A stretch of 64,000 nt of DNA from Leucobacter musarum subsp. musarum (GCF_001273845.1 NZ_JHBW01000087.1:558001-622000); one strand, 5' to 3'. Shown: positions 1-11,781, counted from the stretch's first letter. The notes: generated by a model from the sequence alone, not told the origin. A program made the numbers and translations.

Positions 1-2918
<2,918 letters not shown>

Positions 2919-2924
2919 CGCAAC

Positions 2925-2930
2925 AGCCTA
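2925..2930 (-). promoter_or_regulatory. -10 element of mnmA, leaderless spacing
   Basis: TAGGCT on the minus strand, six bases, then GTG. It suggests mnmA has its own promoter in the 58-bp gap after the desulfurase gene. Confidence 0.5.
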
Positions 2931-2976
2931 CTCTCGCTTTGTGCCTGCGTCGAGTCGCGCATCCACCGCGCGAGCA

Positions 2977-4167
2977 TCAACTGAGTCCGGCTGCACGCGC
3001 CGACTCCAGTGCTGCCGGGAGAGCCACGAGCAGCGCATCGATCTCTGCCGACTCGGTATCGGCGCCCAAGGTGAACCGCAGCGCCCCCGCAGCCGTCTCG
3101 GGCTCCAGCCCCAGCGCGAGGAGCACGTGGGAAATCTCCGCGACTCCGGCTTGGCAGGCTGACCCGACAGAGGCAGAGACCCCGTTGGCGTCGAGCAGAA
3201 AGACCAGGGAATCCCCTTGGCATCCCGGGAACGTGAAGTGCGCGTTGCCCGGCAGGCGTTCTGGCCCGACCGGCGCACCGCGAAGCACGGCCGCGCGGTC
3301 GACCGCACGAACACCCGAGATCAGGCGATCCCGCAACGCCTCGAGATGGGCGATGCGCTCGGCTCGCGGGATTCCGGCGTCGTCGACAGCCAGGTCGAGT
3401 GCGGCGGCGAATGCAACGGCTCCCGCCACATCTTGGGTGCCGGATCGCGACCGCTGTTGGGTGCCGCCGTGCAGCAGCGGATCAGCGGTTACGCGGCGCC
3501 CGAGGAGGAGCGCACCCACCCCGACCGGGCCTCCGATCTTGTGCGCGGATAGGCTGACCGCGGCAGCCCCTGAGTCCCGGAAATCGATCGGGACCTGGCC
3601 GAGAGCCGACACCGCATCGACGTGCACGGGGATTCCATCCACCGCGGCGATACGGCAGAGTTCCGCGACCGGCTGCACCGTGCCGACCTCGTTGTTCGCC
3701 CAGAGAAAGCTCACGAGCGCGATCTGATCGGCTCCGTGTTCGCTGATGACTGAGGCGAGCGCCTCGGGTCGCACGCGGCCCTCCGCGTCGATCGGCAGCC
3801 AGACGAGCTGAGCGCCCTGCGCGTCGCGCAACCACTCTGCGGCTTCGATTGTGGCGTGGTGCTCCCCCTCGGCAACGACGATGACCGGACCGGCTCCGGA
3901 TCGCCGCCGCGCCCAGTAGACTCCTTTCATCGCCAGATTGATCGACTCGGTACCACTCGCCGTAAAGATCAGTTCGGCGTGATCGCATCCGACCGCCCGC
4001 GCGACCCGATCTCGAGCGGACTCGAGCATCTCGCTCGCGCGTTGGCCGTGCCCGTGGGTTGATGCCGGGTTTCCGACGGTACGGAGCGCGGAGAGGTACT
4101 CGGCAATGACCTCCTCGGGCATCGGGGAGGTTGCGGCGTGATCGAGATAGGCGCGAGAGCCGGGCAT
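2977..4167 (-). CDS. cysteine desulfurase, NifS/IscS family
   Basis: PLP enzyme that takes sulfur from cysteine for tRNA thiolation and iron-sulfur clusters. It has the fold-type I layout: AYLDHAATSP at the N-terminus, the PLP-stacking His in GEHHAT (about 103-104), the Schiff-base Lys210 in SAHKIGG, and the persulfide-carrying Cys338 in SVGSACQAG. It is 396 residues long. It lies 14 bp after the thioredoxin-like gene and 58 bp before mnmA, so it probably supplies MnmA. I cannot tell by eye whether it also serves iron-sulfur assembly; SufS is usually encoded elsewhere in actinobacteria. Confidence 0.92.
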   Translation of the reverse strand: MPGSRAYLDHAATSPMPEEVIAEYLSALRTVGNPASTHGHGQRASEMLESARDRVARAVGCDHAELIFTASGTESINLAMKGVYWARRRSGAGPVIVVAEGEHHATIEAAEWLRDAQGAQLVWLPIDAEGRVRPEALASVISEHGADQIALVSFLWANNEVGTVQPVAELCRIAAVDGIPVHVDAVSALGQVPIDFRDSGAAAVSLSAHKIGGPVGVGALLLGRRVTADPLLHGGTQQRSRSGTQDVAGAVAFAAALDLAVDDAGIPRAERIAHLEALRDRLISGVRAVDRAAVLRGAPVGPERLPGNAHFTFPGCQGDSLVFLLDANGVSASVGSACQAGVAEISHVLLALGLEPETAAGALRFTLGADTESAEIDALLVALPAALESARAAGLS

Positions 4168-4181
4168 GACGGGCCCGTCGA

Positions 4182-5156
4182 TCAGTAGAGCAGGCTGGCG
4201 AGACGCCCGCGCGCGGCGATCACACGCGGATCCGCAACGCCGACCACCTCGAAGAGCTCGAGCAGACGCTCACGAATCGCGCCTCGCCCCGCATCGTCTT
4301 GGGAAGGGAACAGTTCGAGGAGTCGCAGGAACGCATCCTCGACATGGCCGCCCGAGACATCGAGATCAGCGACGGCGAGCTGGGCCGCGAGATCCGTCGG
4401 CGCGGCAGCGGCAGCCGACCGAATGCCATCCGTCGTCTGCCCCTGCAGGCGCTGCAGCAGCTTCACTTGCACGAGCGCCGCACGGGCGCCGGCGTCTGCG
4501 GGCGCCCGGGTAAGCACCGCTTCCCACTCCGTCACAGCGGCTGCATAGTCCCCGCGCTCCGCCGCCTCGACTGCGGCGATGTGCGCTTCCGGAATCTCCG
4601 GCTCAGCGGGCTCCGCCGGTGCCGCGTCCGATCCCGCGTCCGGCGCATTCACGCGGCCCGTGACCCCGTGCTGCTCGGCGAGCTGCAACAGCTGCGCAAA
4701 CATCTCGCGCACCTGCGCATCAGGAATTTCGCCCTGGAACAGCGGTACCGGTCGGCCCCCAACGAGGGCGACCACGGTCGGCACAGACTGCGCCTGGAAC
4801 GCCTGTGCCAGGCCAGGGTTCGTGTCGGCGTCCACCTTCGCGAGCAGTGCTCGACCGGCGAGTTCGCCGATTACCCGTTCGAGCACGGATCCGAGATTCT
4901 TTGCGGACTCAGAACGCTCAGCCCACAGCAGCACCACGACCGGAACGACGCTCGAGAGCTGCGCGACCGGCTCGAACGACGCATCGGTCACATCGATGAC
5001 CAGCGCAGGAACATCGACGACCGCAGGGGCTCCTTGACCGTTCTGCGCCGCCGCAGAAGCTGGAGCGCCCGCGGGTGCTCCGTTCTGTCCGCGCGCGGCG
5101 AGGTGGCTGAGATCCACGCCTCCTCCAGGAATCCGCTCTGGCATCTGCTGGGTCAT
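4182..5156 (-). CDS. thioredoxin-fold/TPR co-chaperone-like protein (CnoX/YbbN type)
   Basis: 324 residues. A low-complexity N-terminal stretch (about 60 residues, Ala/Gly/Gln-rich) is followed by a thioredoxin fold and then an alanine-rich helical region with tetratricopeptide-like repeats, the order seen in YbbN/CnoX. The segment before the cis-proline motif SVPTVV is normal, but the CxxC position reads AERSES, so no thiol-disulfide chemistry is expected. By family analogy it would hold unfolded clients or help DnaK/GroEL; that is inference. I chose ATG at 5156 because AAAGGA lies 9 bp upstream; an in-frame GTG at 5174 would overlap that ribosome-binding site. Confidence 0.8.
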   Translation of the reverse strand: MTQQMPERIPGGGVDLSHLAARGQNGAPAGAPASAAAQNGQGAPAVVDVPALVIDVTDASFEPVAQLSSVVPVVVLLWAERSESAKNLGSVLERVIGELAGRALLAKVDADTNPGLAQAFQAQSVPTVVALVGGRPVPLFQGEIPDAQVREMFAQLLQLAEQHGVTGRVNAPDAGSDAAPAEPAEPEIPEAHIAAVEAAERGDYAAAVTEWEAVLTRAPADAGARAALVQVKLLQRLQGQTTDGIRSAAAAAPTDLAAQLAVADLDVSGGHVEDAFLRLLELFPSQDDAGRGAIRERLLELFEVVGVADPRVIAARGRLASLLY

Positions 5157-5188
5157 CTCACACGGTCCTTTCACCGGGTATTCGCGAG

Positions 5189-5220
5189 GCGTCGCACCCC
5201 GGCAGCCCGGGGCGAGACGC
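5189..5220 (-). terminator. hairpin after the lipoprotein gene
   Basis: Imperfect GC-rich stem (GCGTCGCACCCCGG pairing with its downstream arm, two mismatches, very short loop). It lies in the 70-bp gap between the stop of the 5227 lipoprotein gene and the start of the thioredoxin-like gene. There is no U-tract, as is common at high GC. Confidence 0.5.
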
Positions 5221-5226
5221 GCACAC

Positions 5227-6432
5227 TCAGTTCGTAACGGCGACGAGCTCGCTCGTCACACCGAGGAGTTCGATCTGCGCGTCGTCGCCCTTGCTGGGAA
5301 CGAAGAAGAGCATCTGGTGAGCGACCTGCTGCACCAGCTTCTCCTGCTCGCCTTCGAGGCCAGACAGAGCGGTGATCGCGTCTTGCGCCTGCGGCTTGTA
5401 GCGACCACCGGCCGCGTCGACGATCTGCTCGTCGATCACCGTCGTCGCGACCAGCGCGCCGCCGGCGCCCGTCGACAGCGCGACTACGGGTGCGTCGCCC
5501 TGACGGGCGAGCGCCGAGTACTTCATGGTCTGGCCCTTCTCGTCGGACTTCGCCTGGGCCGCCGCAGCACGTGCCTGCCCATAGTTCTCGAGAATGGTGT
5601 CTCCGTCGAGGTCGAACGATGCGGCTTCGGGAGCCGCCGTTCCGTTCTGCAGCACCGCGGCGTAGGCCGCGCCCACTTGATCAGGCGGAAGCACCAGGGT
5701 CGAAATGTCGTTCGCCAGCAGTGCCGTGCCGTCTTTCGCCGGAGCCGCCTGCGGCATGGAGATGCCGCCGCGCAACGCAATCACTCGGGAGACCTGAAAA
5801 TTCTCGTGCGGTGACTCCTGAGTCAGAATCATCGCCAACGAAGGCGATGTCTTCTCTTCCGATGCGCTGGCGTCGGCATCGGCGCCCTCCGCACCTTCGG
5901 CGCTCGCGTCAGCCGTACCATCGGCTGCCGCATCGGCCGTCGTCTGACCGGACGTCGAGGCCACCGTCACAAAGACCGTGCGGGGCCAAGACTCGGTGCT
6001 CTGCACCAGCGCGTAATCGAGTTCGTCATCCGTGATTCGTGGCGGGACGACCGCGTAGTCGGGTACCGCTGCGCGAATCGCGTAATTCGCCGTGCGTTGT
6101 GCGAGCGCGTCGTCGACGAACCGAGCATCAAGCGCCGTCGCGTCGAGTGCATCATCGCCAGCATTTGCCGCTACTGAGACCTGCTCGACGATGCGGTGCA
6201 ACTGGCCTTCGTTCACCGGCACGGGAGCGATCGACGACGACTGCTCAGTGGGCGTCGGCTCCGGATCCTGCGCTGCGGCCCCACCGATCTGCGGCCAATA
6301 CTCGGCGGAGCACCCCGAGAGTCCGAGCACCATCGCGAGACCGATGACCGGCACCCAGCGCCGCAGGTGACGCCCCGTCTTGTGGTTGCCTCGTGCTGCG
6401 ACCGATGCCTGCCGTTGCTGCGACTCGTGCAT
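5227..6432 (-). CDS. lipoprotein of unknown function
   Basis: 401 residues. Basic N-terminus, hydrophobic segment and lipobox LSGC, then a Pro/Thr/Ser-rich spacer, so it should be a lipid-anchored exported protein. The interior has a long acidic Ala/Asp/Ser/Glu-rich low-complexity insert, roughly residues 165-190. I do not recognise a catalytic motif. The ATG at 6432 overlaps the TGA of the upstream membrane-protein gene by one base and has GGAGG about 9 bp upstream, so I prefer it to the GTG one codon earlier. Tight coupling to the upstream gene suggests the two products work together at the outer face of the membrane. Confidence 0.75.
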   Translation of the reverse strand: MHESQQRQASVAARGNHKTGRHLRRWVPVIGLAMVLGLSGCSAEYWPQIGGAAAQDPEPTPTEQSSSIAPVPVNEGQLHRIVEQVSVAANAGDDALDATALDARFVDDALAQRTANYAIRAAVPDYAVVPPRITDDELDYALVQSTESWPRTVFVTVASTSGQTTADAAADGTADASAEGAEGADADASASEEKTSPSLAMILTQESPHENFQVSRVIALRGGISMPQAAPAKDGTALLANDISTLVLPPDQVGAAYAAVLQNGTAAPEAASFDLDGDTILENYGQARAAAAQAKSDEKGQTMKYSALARQGDAPVVALSTGAGGALVATTVIDEQIVDAAGGRYKPQAQDAITALSGLEGEQEKLVQQVAHQMLFFVPSKGDDAQIELLGVTSELVAVTN

Positions 6433-7232
6433 CACTTCTGCCCTCCAGCCGTCTGCGAATTCGTATCGGGTGCGCCGCTCGCGCTCGCGCTGCGGCGACC
6501 TCGCCCTCCGAACGCGTTGCGAATGCCCTGCAACGGACCCCGACGACCGCGACGTGGCCCGAGGCCCCGGCGATCGTGGTCGACCGCAAGCAGATAGAGG
6601 ACCGCACCGACGATCGCCAGCAGAGCACCTCCGGCCAAGAAGGGCCCGGCCAGAGGGGTACTGCGATCCTGCACCCAGACCAGCGAGAGCTCGCTGGGAA
6701 TCGGGTCCGTTCCATTCGTCGCGATGATCACGGACTGGTCTTTCGCGAGTGCCACCGGAACACGCAGGGTCTCGTTCTCCGTGCCGTTGCCCGCGTCATC
6801 GATCGAACGCGACTCGAGCCACAAGTCGCTGCCGCGCGGGTCGAGCCCAGCTGAGTCGGGCTCAGTCGAGGCCGCATCATCCGTACCCGCGGTCGGCGCA
6901 TCGCTGACCGCCGCGGGAATCAACGCACTCAGCAACCGCTGCGAGCGCTGGTCGACTGACAGTTCAGCATGCGGAAATGCGTCGACCCAGGCTTCGACAT
7001 CGCGCGTCATCGCCGTGGCCACAAAGGCATCTTGGCCGGAGACGACCACGTTCGCCTGGCCCGGAAGCTTGGTGAATTCAGACCCGTTGACGACCGCGAA
7101 CGGCGACTCCGACTGCGTGTCGACCGGAAAGCTGATCTCTGCGGGGCCGGCGAGAAAGGTGCGCTGCCCGAGTCCCAGAAGTATGAGCACGCCGGAGACC
7201 ACCAGCACTGCAATCGCTACCGCATGTCGCAC
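6432..7232 (-). CDS. membrane protein of unknown function (two membrane segments)
   Basis: 266 residues. One N-terminal membrane segment (about residues 3-20) and one near residue 200 flank an extracytoplasmic domain of about 170 residues. A cytoplasmic tail rich in Arg and Gly ends in a Ser/Gln-rich stretch. No enzyme motif is visible. The GTG at 7232 is preceded by GAGGAG at good spacing; a longer reading frame to 7295 lacks a ribosome-binding site and adds Cys/Arg-rich residues that look non-coding. Translationally coupled (TGATG) to the downstream lipoprotein gene. Both look like conserved hypotheticals of Microbacteriaceae, an impression not checked by search. Confidence 0.75.
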   Translation of the reverse strand: MRHAVAIAVLVVSGVLILLGLGQRTFLAGPAEISFPVDTQSESPFAVVNGSEFTKLPGQANVVVSGQDAFVATAMTRDVEAWVDAFPHAELSVDQRSQRLLSALIPAAVSDAPTAGTDDAASTEPDSAGLDPRGSDLWLESRSIDDAGNGTENETLRVPVALAKDQSVIIATNGTDPIPSELSLVWVQDRSTPLAGPFLAGGALLAIVGAVLYLLAVDHDRRGLGPRRGRRGPLQGIRNAFGGRGRRSASASGAPDTNSQTAGGQK

Positions 7233-7497
7233 GGGAACTCCTCTACATTGGCATCGGTTCTCGCGAGCGCGGCAACAGCCCCACCGCCCGAACACGATTC
7301 TTCAACCTGCAACGCTACCGGAGCTTCCCTGGGTTGGCATGAACACTTCACCAGAAAGCGCACACGCAGGCGTGTTTCATGACGAATCGGCCCGGCCCGC
7401 ACACCCCCTCGTACGCTATCGTTGGGAAGCAATTCTGTACGCGCTGCGACCCGGTTTCGGGAGTGCGACGTCTCGACACCCAGACACCGGAGGGCCC

Positions 7498-10428
7498 GTG
7501 TCCGAACCAGCCCAGCCTTTCACCCCTGCGTTCCGCGGATACAACCGCGACGAGGTCGACGAACGCGTCGGCGCGCTGACCGGCCATATCTCGACGCTGC
7601 AGGCCCACATCGAAGCCTTGCAGACCGCGCATCAGCAGGTATCGCACACCGGCGAACAGCAGCGGCAGCTCATCTCGGACCTGCAGGAGCAGGTTGCCGA
7701 ACTCGGTGCCTCGGGTTACTCGGGTCTCGGTCTTCGCGTCGAGAAAAGTCTGCAGGTCGCCGAAGATCACGCGCAGCGACTCATGGCTCAGGCCGACCTC
7801 GATGCCGAAAAACTGCGTCGTGACTCAGAGGCGGAAGCGCAGCGGGTACTGACGCAGGCGCAGCAGCGGGCCGATGAGCAGATGACATCGGCGTCCGAGC
7901 AGGCCGAGATCATCTTGACCGGAGCGCGCAACGACGTCGCCACGCAGAGCGCGGCAGCCGAGGCCGAGCGTGCGCGTCTGCTCGACGAAGCTCGGCGCGA
8001 GGCAGAGCTCACACGTGCCGCAGTCGATCGCGAGACCGTCTCGGCACGCGAGACCGCGCACCGGGAGGCCCAAGCCGCCATCGCGGCCGCGCAGGCCGAG
8101 GCCGACCGACTGACGTCTGAGGCGCAGGCCGCGGCGCTCGAACTGCGAACCCAGACCGAGGCTCAGGCGGAGTCATTCGCCCGTCAGCGAGCAGAGAGCG
8201 AGCGCGAGGCAGAGCTCGAGCGCTGCCGCCTCGTGCAAGACGGTGAGCGGGCCCGCGCAGAATTCGAGGCACGACGCCAACGCGAGGAAGCGGAACTCGA
8301 GGAGCGATTCACCGAGCAGCAGCGCGCGCTCGAGGCAGACTTCGACGCACGTCGACGCGCCCTCACCGCTGAAGAGGAGACCCTGCGCGGCCGCATCGCG
8401 CAGGAGCGCATGGAGCACGACACCGCGATCGCGCAGGAACGGCGCGAGCAGACGCAGCGCATCGCCGCCGAAGTGCAGGCGCATAGTGATCGCATCGCGC
8501 AGGAGCGCGCCGAGCACGAGGCCACGATCGAACGCGAGCGCGCTGCGCTCTCCGAGGAGCTCAGCACGCTCGCAACGCAAGCTGAGCGCGAGCGGGAACG
8601 CGCCGACAGCATCGCGTCCGAAGATCGCGAAGCCGCAGCGACACGCCTCACCGCCGACCTGGCGGAGCAGCGTAGCGCGCACGAGACTGCGATCGAGCGC
8701 GAAGCGGCAGCGCACCGCGACGCGCTTGGCCTGCAGCGCGACACGCAAGACGCCGCACTCGCGGAAGAACTCGCGCAGCATCGCGCACTGATCGCGCGCG
8801 AGCGCGACGAGCACGACACCGCAATCGGGGCCGAGCGCGTGTCGCACGAGGCCCGTTTGCGTGACGAGCGGGATCGCCAGGAGGTGCGACTCTCCGACGA
8901 GTTGGCAGCGCATGTCTCACGCATCGCGCAAGAGCGCGAAGCGCACGTGACCGCTCTCACAAACGAACGGGAGGCGCATGACACCGCCCTCTCTGCGGAA
9001 CGCACAACGCACGAGTCATCGATCGCCGAAGAACGGCGGGCGCATGAAGAAGCCATCAGCGGTGAACGCGCAGATCACGACGCGGCACTCACCGATGAAC
9101 GTCAGGCGCACGAGTCGCAGATCACCGCAGAGCGCGAGGCGTGGGCCACCGAGCAGACCGACCAGCGCGACCAGCTCAATCGCGAGCTCGCCGCGGCGAC
9201 GGAGGCGCACGAGGCGCGTATTGCCTCAGAACTCGCGGCTCACGCCGAGAAACTCGGTGCGGACCTGGCGGAGCATCAGGACCGAGTGATTTCGGAGTGG
9301 GACGAACACCGCATTCGCATCGCCGATGAGCTCGCCGCTCATGAGCGCAGCGTCGCAGATGCGCGCGCCACGCAGCAGCGCGAGCACGAGCGCGCGGAAG
9401 CCGATCACGCGGCACGGATCTCTGATGAAAGTACTGTGCACGCCGAACGACTCTCGGCTGCGCGCCACGAGCACGAGCAGCGCATCGCCGACGAAGCCGC
9501 AGCCGCAGAGGAGCGGCTTCGCATCGCCCGTGATGAGGCAGCATCGGCACTTGCCATCGAGCGAGAGTCGCTAGAGCTGCGCATCGAGCGCGATCGCGCG
9601 AAGCTCGATGACGACCTGCAGCGTGAGCGCACAGAGCAGGAGCGCACACTCGCGGCTGCCGCCGAACAACACGCCGCCGATCTCGCTCGCGAGCGTGATG
9701 AGCGCATCGCAGCGAGCGAGCGCGAAGCAGCCGCACTCCGTGCATCGGTCACCGAAGAAACCGATCTGCTGCGCGTCGAGACGCTGGCCGAACTCGCGGA
9801 ACACCGCCACACCGAAGAGACGAGCCTTGCGCAGCTGCGTGCCGATACCGAAGACGCCGTGCGCCAGATGACCGAGCGAATCGAGACCGAGAGCGCTGCG
9901 TTCGCAACGTCGGCGGCTCAACAGCGCGAGTCGCTCGAGCACGACCTCGCCGAACGCCAGCGCACCGCCGCAGAGGCCGCGCAGCGCGAGCTCGATGCGA
10001 CTCGCGCCGAACTCGCCGAACTCCGCATGCAGCTCGACGCTGCTCGCGAGGAGTACGAGCGGCTCAGTGCCGACGCGACGCAAGACGCACGCCAGGTGCG
10101 CGCATCGGCCGAGCGTCACGCCGCTGACATTGTGCTCGAGGCCGAACGGCGCGCACAGACCACCTTCGCTTCCGCGGAAGATCGCGCGACGAAGGTGCTC
10201 GCGGCCGCAGAAGACCGCATGACGCAACTGAAGGTCGAGCGCGGTGCCGTGGCCCGCTACTTCGAGAGCCTCGGCGAGGTCATCACGAACGCGCAGAAGA
10301 TGAGCACGGTCGCGGGTCGGCTCGTCGAGCAGCCGGTTGCCGAGTCGCTCCAGCAGGAGGATGCGGCGGCGAACACTTCCGAAGCCGCGGGCAACGCGCA
10401 GGCCGACGACGCAACGCCTCAGGGGTGA
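7498..10428 (+). CDS. giant hendecad coiled-coil protein with DivIVA-like N-terminus
   Basis: 976 residues. The N-terminus has the DivIVA/Wag31 membrane-curvature signature FRGYNRDEVDERV (about residues 12-24), a short coiled coil to about residue 70, and the motif GYSGLGLRVEKSL. From residue 82 to 914 the chain consists of 11-residue units without an insertion or deletion that I could find; typical units are RIAQERMEHDT, AISGERADHDA and RIADELAAHER. The C-terminus (915-976) is an ARYFESLGEV segment followed by an acidic, Ala-rich tail. The nearest functional analogy is the Scy/FilP-like polar scaffolds of Streptomyces; a cytoskeletal or polar scaffold role is inference. GTG at 7498 has GGAGG upstream; the open frame back to 6724 is not used. 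Confidence 0.88.
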   Translation: MSEPAQPFTPAFRGYNRDEVDERVGALTGHISTLQAHIEALQTAHQQVSHTGEQQRQLISDLQEQVAELGASGYSGLGLRVEKSLQVAEDHAQRLMAQADLDAEKLRRDSEAEAQRVLTQAQQRADEQMTSASEQAEIILTGARNDVATQSAAAEAERARLLDEARREAELTRAAVDRETVSARETAHREAQAAIAAAQAEADRLTSEAQAAALELRTQTEAQAESFARQRAESEREAELERCRLVQDGERARAEFEARRQREEAELEERFTEQQRALEADFDARRRALTAEEETLRGRIAQERMEHDTAIAQERREQTQRIAAEVQAHSDRIAQERAEHEATIERERAALSEELSTLATQAERERERADSIASEDREAAATRLTADLAEQRSAHETAIEREAAAHRDALGLQRDTQDAALAEELAQHRALIARERDEHDTAIGAERVSHEARLRDERDRQEVRLSDELAAHVSRIAQEREAHVTALTNEREAHDTALSAERTTHESSIAEERRAHEEAISGERADHDAALTDERQAHESQITAEREAWATEQTDQRDQLNRELAAATEAHEARIASELAAHAEKLGADLAEHQDRVISEWDEHRIRIADELAAHERSVADARATQQREHERAEADHAARISDESTVHAERLSAARHEHEQRIADEAAAAEERLRIARDEAASALAIERESLELRIERDRAKLDDDLQRERTEQERTLAAAAEQHAADLARERDERIAASEREAAALRASVTEETDLLRVETLAELAEHRHTEETSLAQLRADTEDAVRQMTERIETESAAFATSAAQQRESLEHDLAERQRTAAEAAQRELDATRAELAELRMQLDAAREEYERLSADATQDARQVRASAERHAADIVLEAERRAQTTFASAEDRATKVLAAAEDRMTQLKVERGAVARYFESLGEVITNAQKMSTVAGRLVEQPVAESLQQEDAAANTSEAAGNAQADDATPQG
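7741..10239 (+). repeat. about 75 tandem 33-bp codon repeats encoding hendecads
   Basis: Encodes residues 82-914 of the coiled-coil protein. Counting by hand from Arg299 gives 56 consecutive units of exactly 11 residues to residue 914, and about 20 more units in the same register back to residue 82. In the central part the loose consensus is [R/A]-[I/L]-x-x-E-R-x-x-H-[E/D]-x. The DNA has diverged between units, so this is an old protein-level repeat and not a fresh tandem duplication. Confidence 0.85.
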
Positions 10429-10450
10429 CCGGCGGGCGGAGTCGCGGCGA

Positions 10451-11179
10451 TCACCTCTGCAGGCGATCCTCCGCGACTTCGCCCGGCAGCGGTGTCGACG
10501 CGGTTCCGACCGCTGCGACGATCTCGTCGAGCACGCGTCGCGTCTGCTTCTCCCCCACCCACAAGTGTTTGCCACCCTCGACGTTCACGAGACGCATGCG
10601 AGGAACTGAGGCAAATCGCTGCGACGCCTCCTCGGGTCGAAGATAGTCGTCGAATTCAGGAATGAGCGCGACGAGTTCGGGAGCCGCCGGCTGCCACGCG
10701 GCGACCTCCGCTGATGTCGCCCGATGCAACGGGGGCGACAGCAGAATCGCACCGTCGATGTCATGCTCAAGCCCATACTTCAGCGTCAGTTCAGTGCCGA
10801 ATGACCAGCCCACCAACCAGGGGTGCGGAAGCCCACGCGACTGCACCAGATCCATGGCTGCGGCGACGTCGAACCGCTCCTCGATTCCCTCACTGAACGC
10901 ACCCTCGCTGGTGCCTCGCGGGGATGATGTGCCTCGCGTGTTGAACCGCAGGACCGCGAGATCCGCGAGTTCAGGGAGCCGGTTCGCCGCTTTGCGCAAA
11001 ACGTGGGACTCCATGAATCCCCCGGCGGTCGGCAGCGGGTGCAGTGTGACGAGCGTCGCCAGAGGCTCGCGGTCGGCCGGAAGCGCCAACTCGCCGTACA
11101 GCGTCAAACCATCCGCCGTGTGCAACTCGATGTCTTCTCGACGCGCGCGCAGCACCGTATTACTGGAAATCTCGATCAT
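10451..11179 (-). CDS. alpha/beta hydrolase
   Basis: 242 residues with the alpha/beta hydrolase layout: oxyanion region LHPLP, RFNTRG, the nucleophile elbow GWSFGTE (Ser), an acidic candidate in FDDYLRP, and the catalytic-His region GGKHLW near the C-terminus. It resembles small dienelactone-hydrolase-like or CocE/NonD esterases; the substrate cannot be told from sequence. ATG at 11179 has GGGAG upstream; the open frame beyond it lacks a ribosome-binding site. It is convergent with the coiled-coil gene and divergent from rnhA. Confidence 0.8.
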   Translation of the reverse strand: MIEISSNTVLRARREDIELHTADGLTLYGELALPADREPLATLVTLHPLPTAGGFMESHVLRKAANRLPELADLAVLRFNTRGTSSPRGTSEGAFSEGIEERFDVAAAMDLVQSRGLPHPWLVGWSFGTELTLKYGLEHDIDGAILLSPPLHRATSAEVAAWQPAAPELVALIPEFDDYLRPEEASQRFASVPRMRLVNVEGGKHLWVGEKQTRRVLDEIVAAVGTASTPLPGEVAEDRLQR

Positions 11180-11243
11180 CCGTGTCTCCCTGTCATCGCG
11201 GCCGAACTGTTCCAGCCTAGCTCGCCGCACAGCCGCGCTCTGG

Positions 11244-11249
11244 CAGGAT
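11244..11249 (+). promoter_or_regulatory. possible -10 element of rnhA
   Basis: CAGGAT is followed by seven bases and the ATG of rnhA. No usable Shine-Dalgarno sequence, so a leaderless mRNA is possible. Confidence 0.35.
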
Positions 11250-11256
11250 TGAGATC

Positions 11257-11781
11257 ATGACCATCACCGCAGCAGCAGACGGATCCGCACTCGGCAACCC
11301 CGGCCCCGCAGGGTGGGCTTGGGTCATCGACGGCGATCAGTGGCGGGCGGGCGGATGGCCGCGTGCGACCAACAATCAGGGCGAGCTGATGGCAGTGCTC
11401 GATCTGCTCAATGCCACGGCAGAGCGCAGCGGTGAAGCACTCCATGTGCTGTGCGACAGTCAGTACGTGATCAATTCGGTCACGCAATGGATGCCCGGCT
11501 GGAAGCGACGGGGATGGCGAAAGGCCGACGGCAAGCCCGTGCTCAACCGGGAACTCCTTGAGCAACTCGATGCCGCGCTCACCGGGCGATCCGTGTCGTT
11601 CGAATGGGTGAAGGGGCATGCCGGACATGCCCTCAATGAAGCCGCGGATCAGCATGCCCGAGCAGCAGCCACTGCATTTCAAGCCGGAAAGCAGCCCGAT
11701 CACGGCCCCGGATTCGCGGGCGCAGCTCCGATTCGCGAGGTTGACGTCGCCCCCGCCGAGGCTCCCCCCACGCTCTTCTAG
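11257..11781 (+). CDS. rnhA: ribonuclease HI
   Basis: Cleaves the RNA strand of RNA-DNA hybrids such as R-loops and primers. The full active site is visible: Asp8 (DGSALGNPGP), Glu43 (NQGELMA), Asp67 (CDSQYVINS), His121 (VKGHAGH) and Asp131 (AADQHAR). The RNase H domain ends at about residue 145; a 30-residue Pro/Ala-rich tail follows. The C-terminal 4 bp overlap the convergent small zinc-protein gene. Confidence 0.93.
   Translation: MTITAAADGSALGNPGPAGWAWVIDGDQWRAGGWPRATNNQGELMAVLDLLNATAERSGEALHVLCDSQYVINSVTQWMPGWKRRGWRKADGKPVLNRELLEQLDAALTGRSVSFEWVKGHAGHALNEAADQHARAAATAFQAGKQPDHGPGFAGAAPIREVDVAPAEAPPTLF

Noticed and set aside
6724-7497. N-terminal extension of the coiled-coil protein by 258 residues
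   Set aside because: It runs antisense through the membrane-protein gene; GGAGG before GTG 7498 and the DivIVA signature mark the real start.
8173-9056. Long antisense frames opposite the coiled-coil gene (also 9571-10575)
   Set aside because: They exist only because the hendecad codons are repetitive; low-complexity Arg/Ser products and no start signals.
7741-10239. Tandem DNA repeat or CRISPR-like array
   Set aside because: 33-bp periodicity comes from protein hendecads; units are diverged and there are no conserved repeats with unique spacers.
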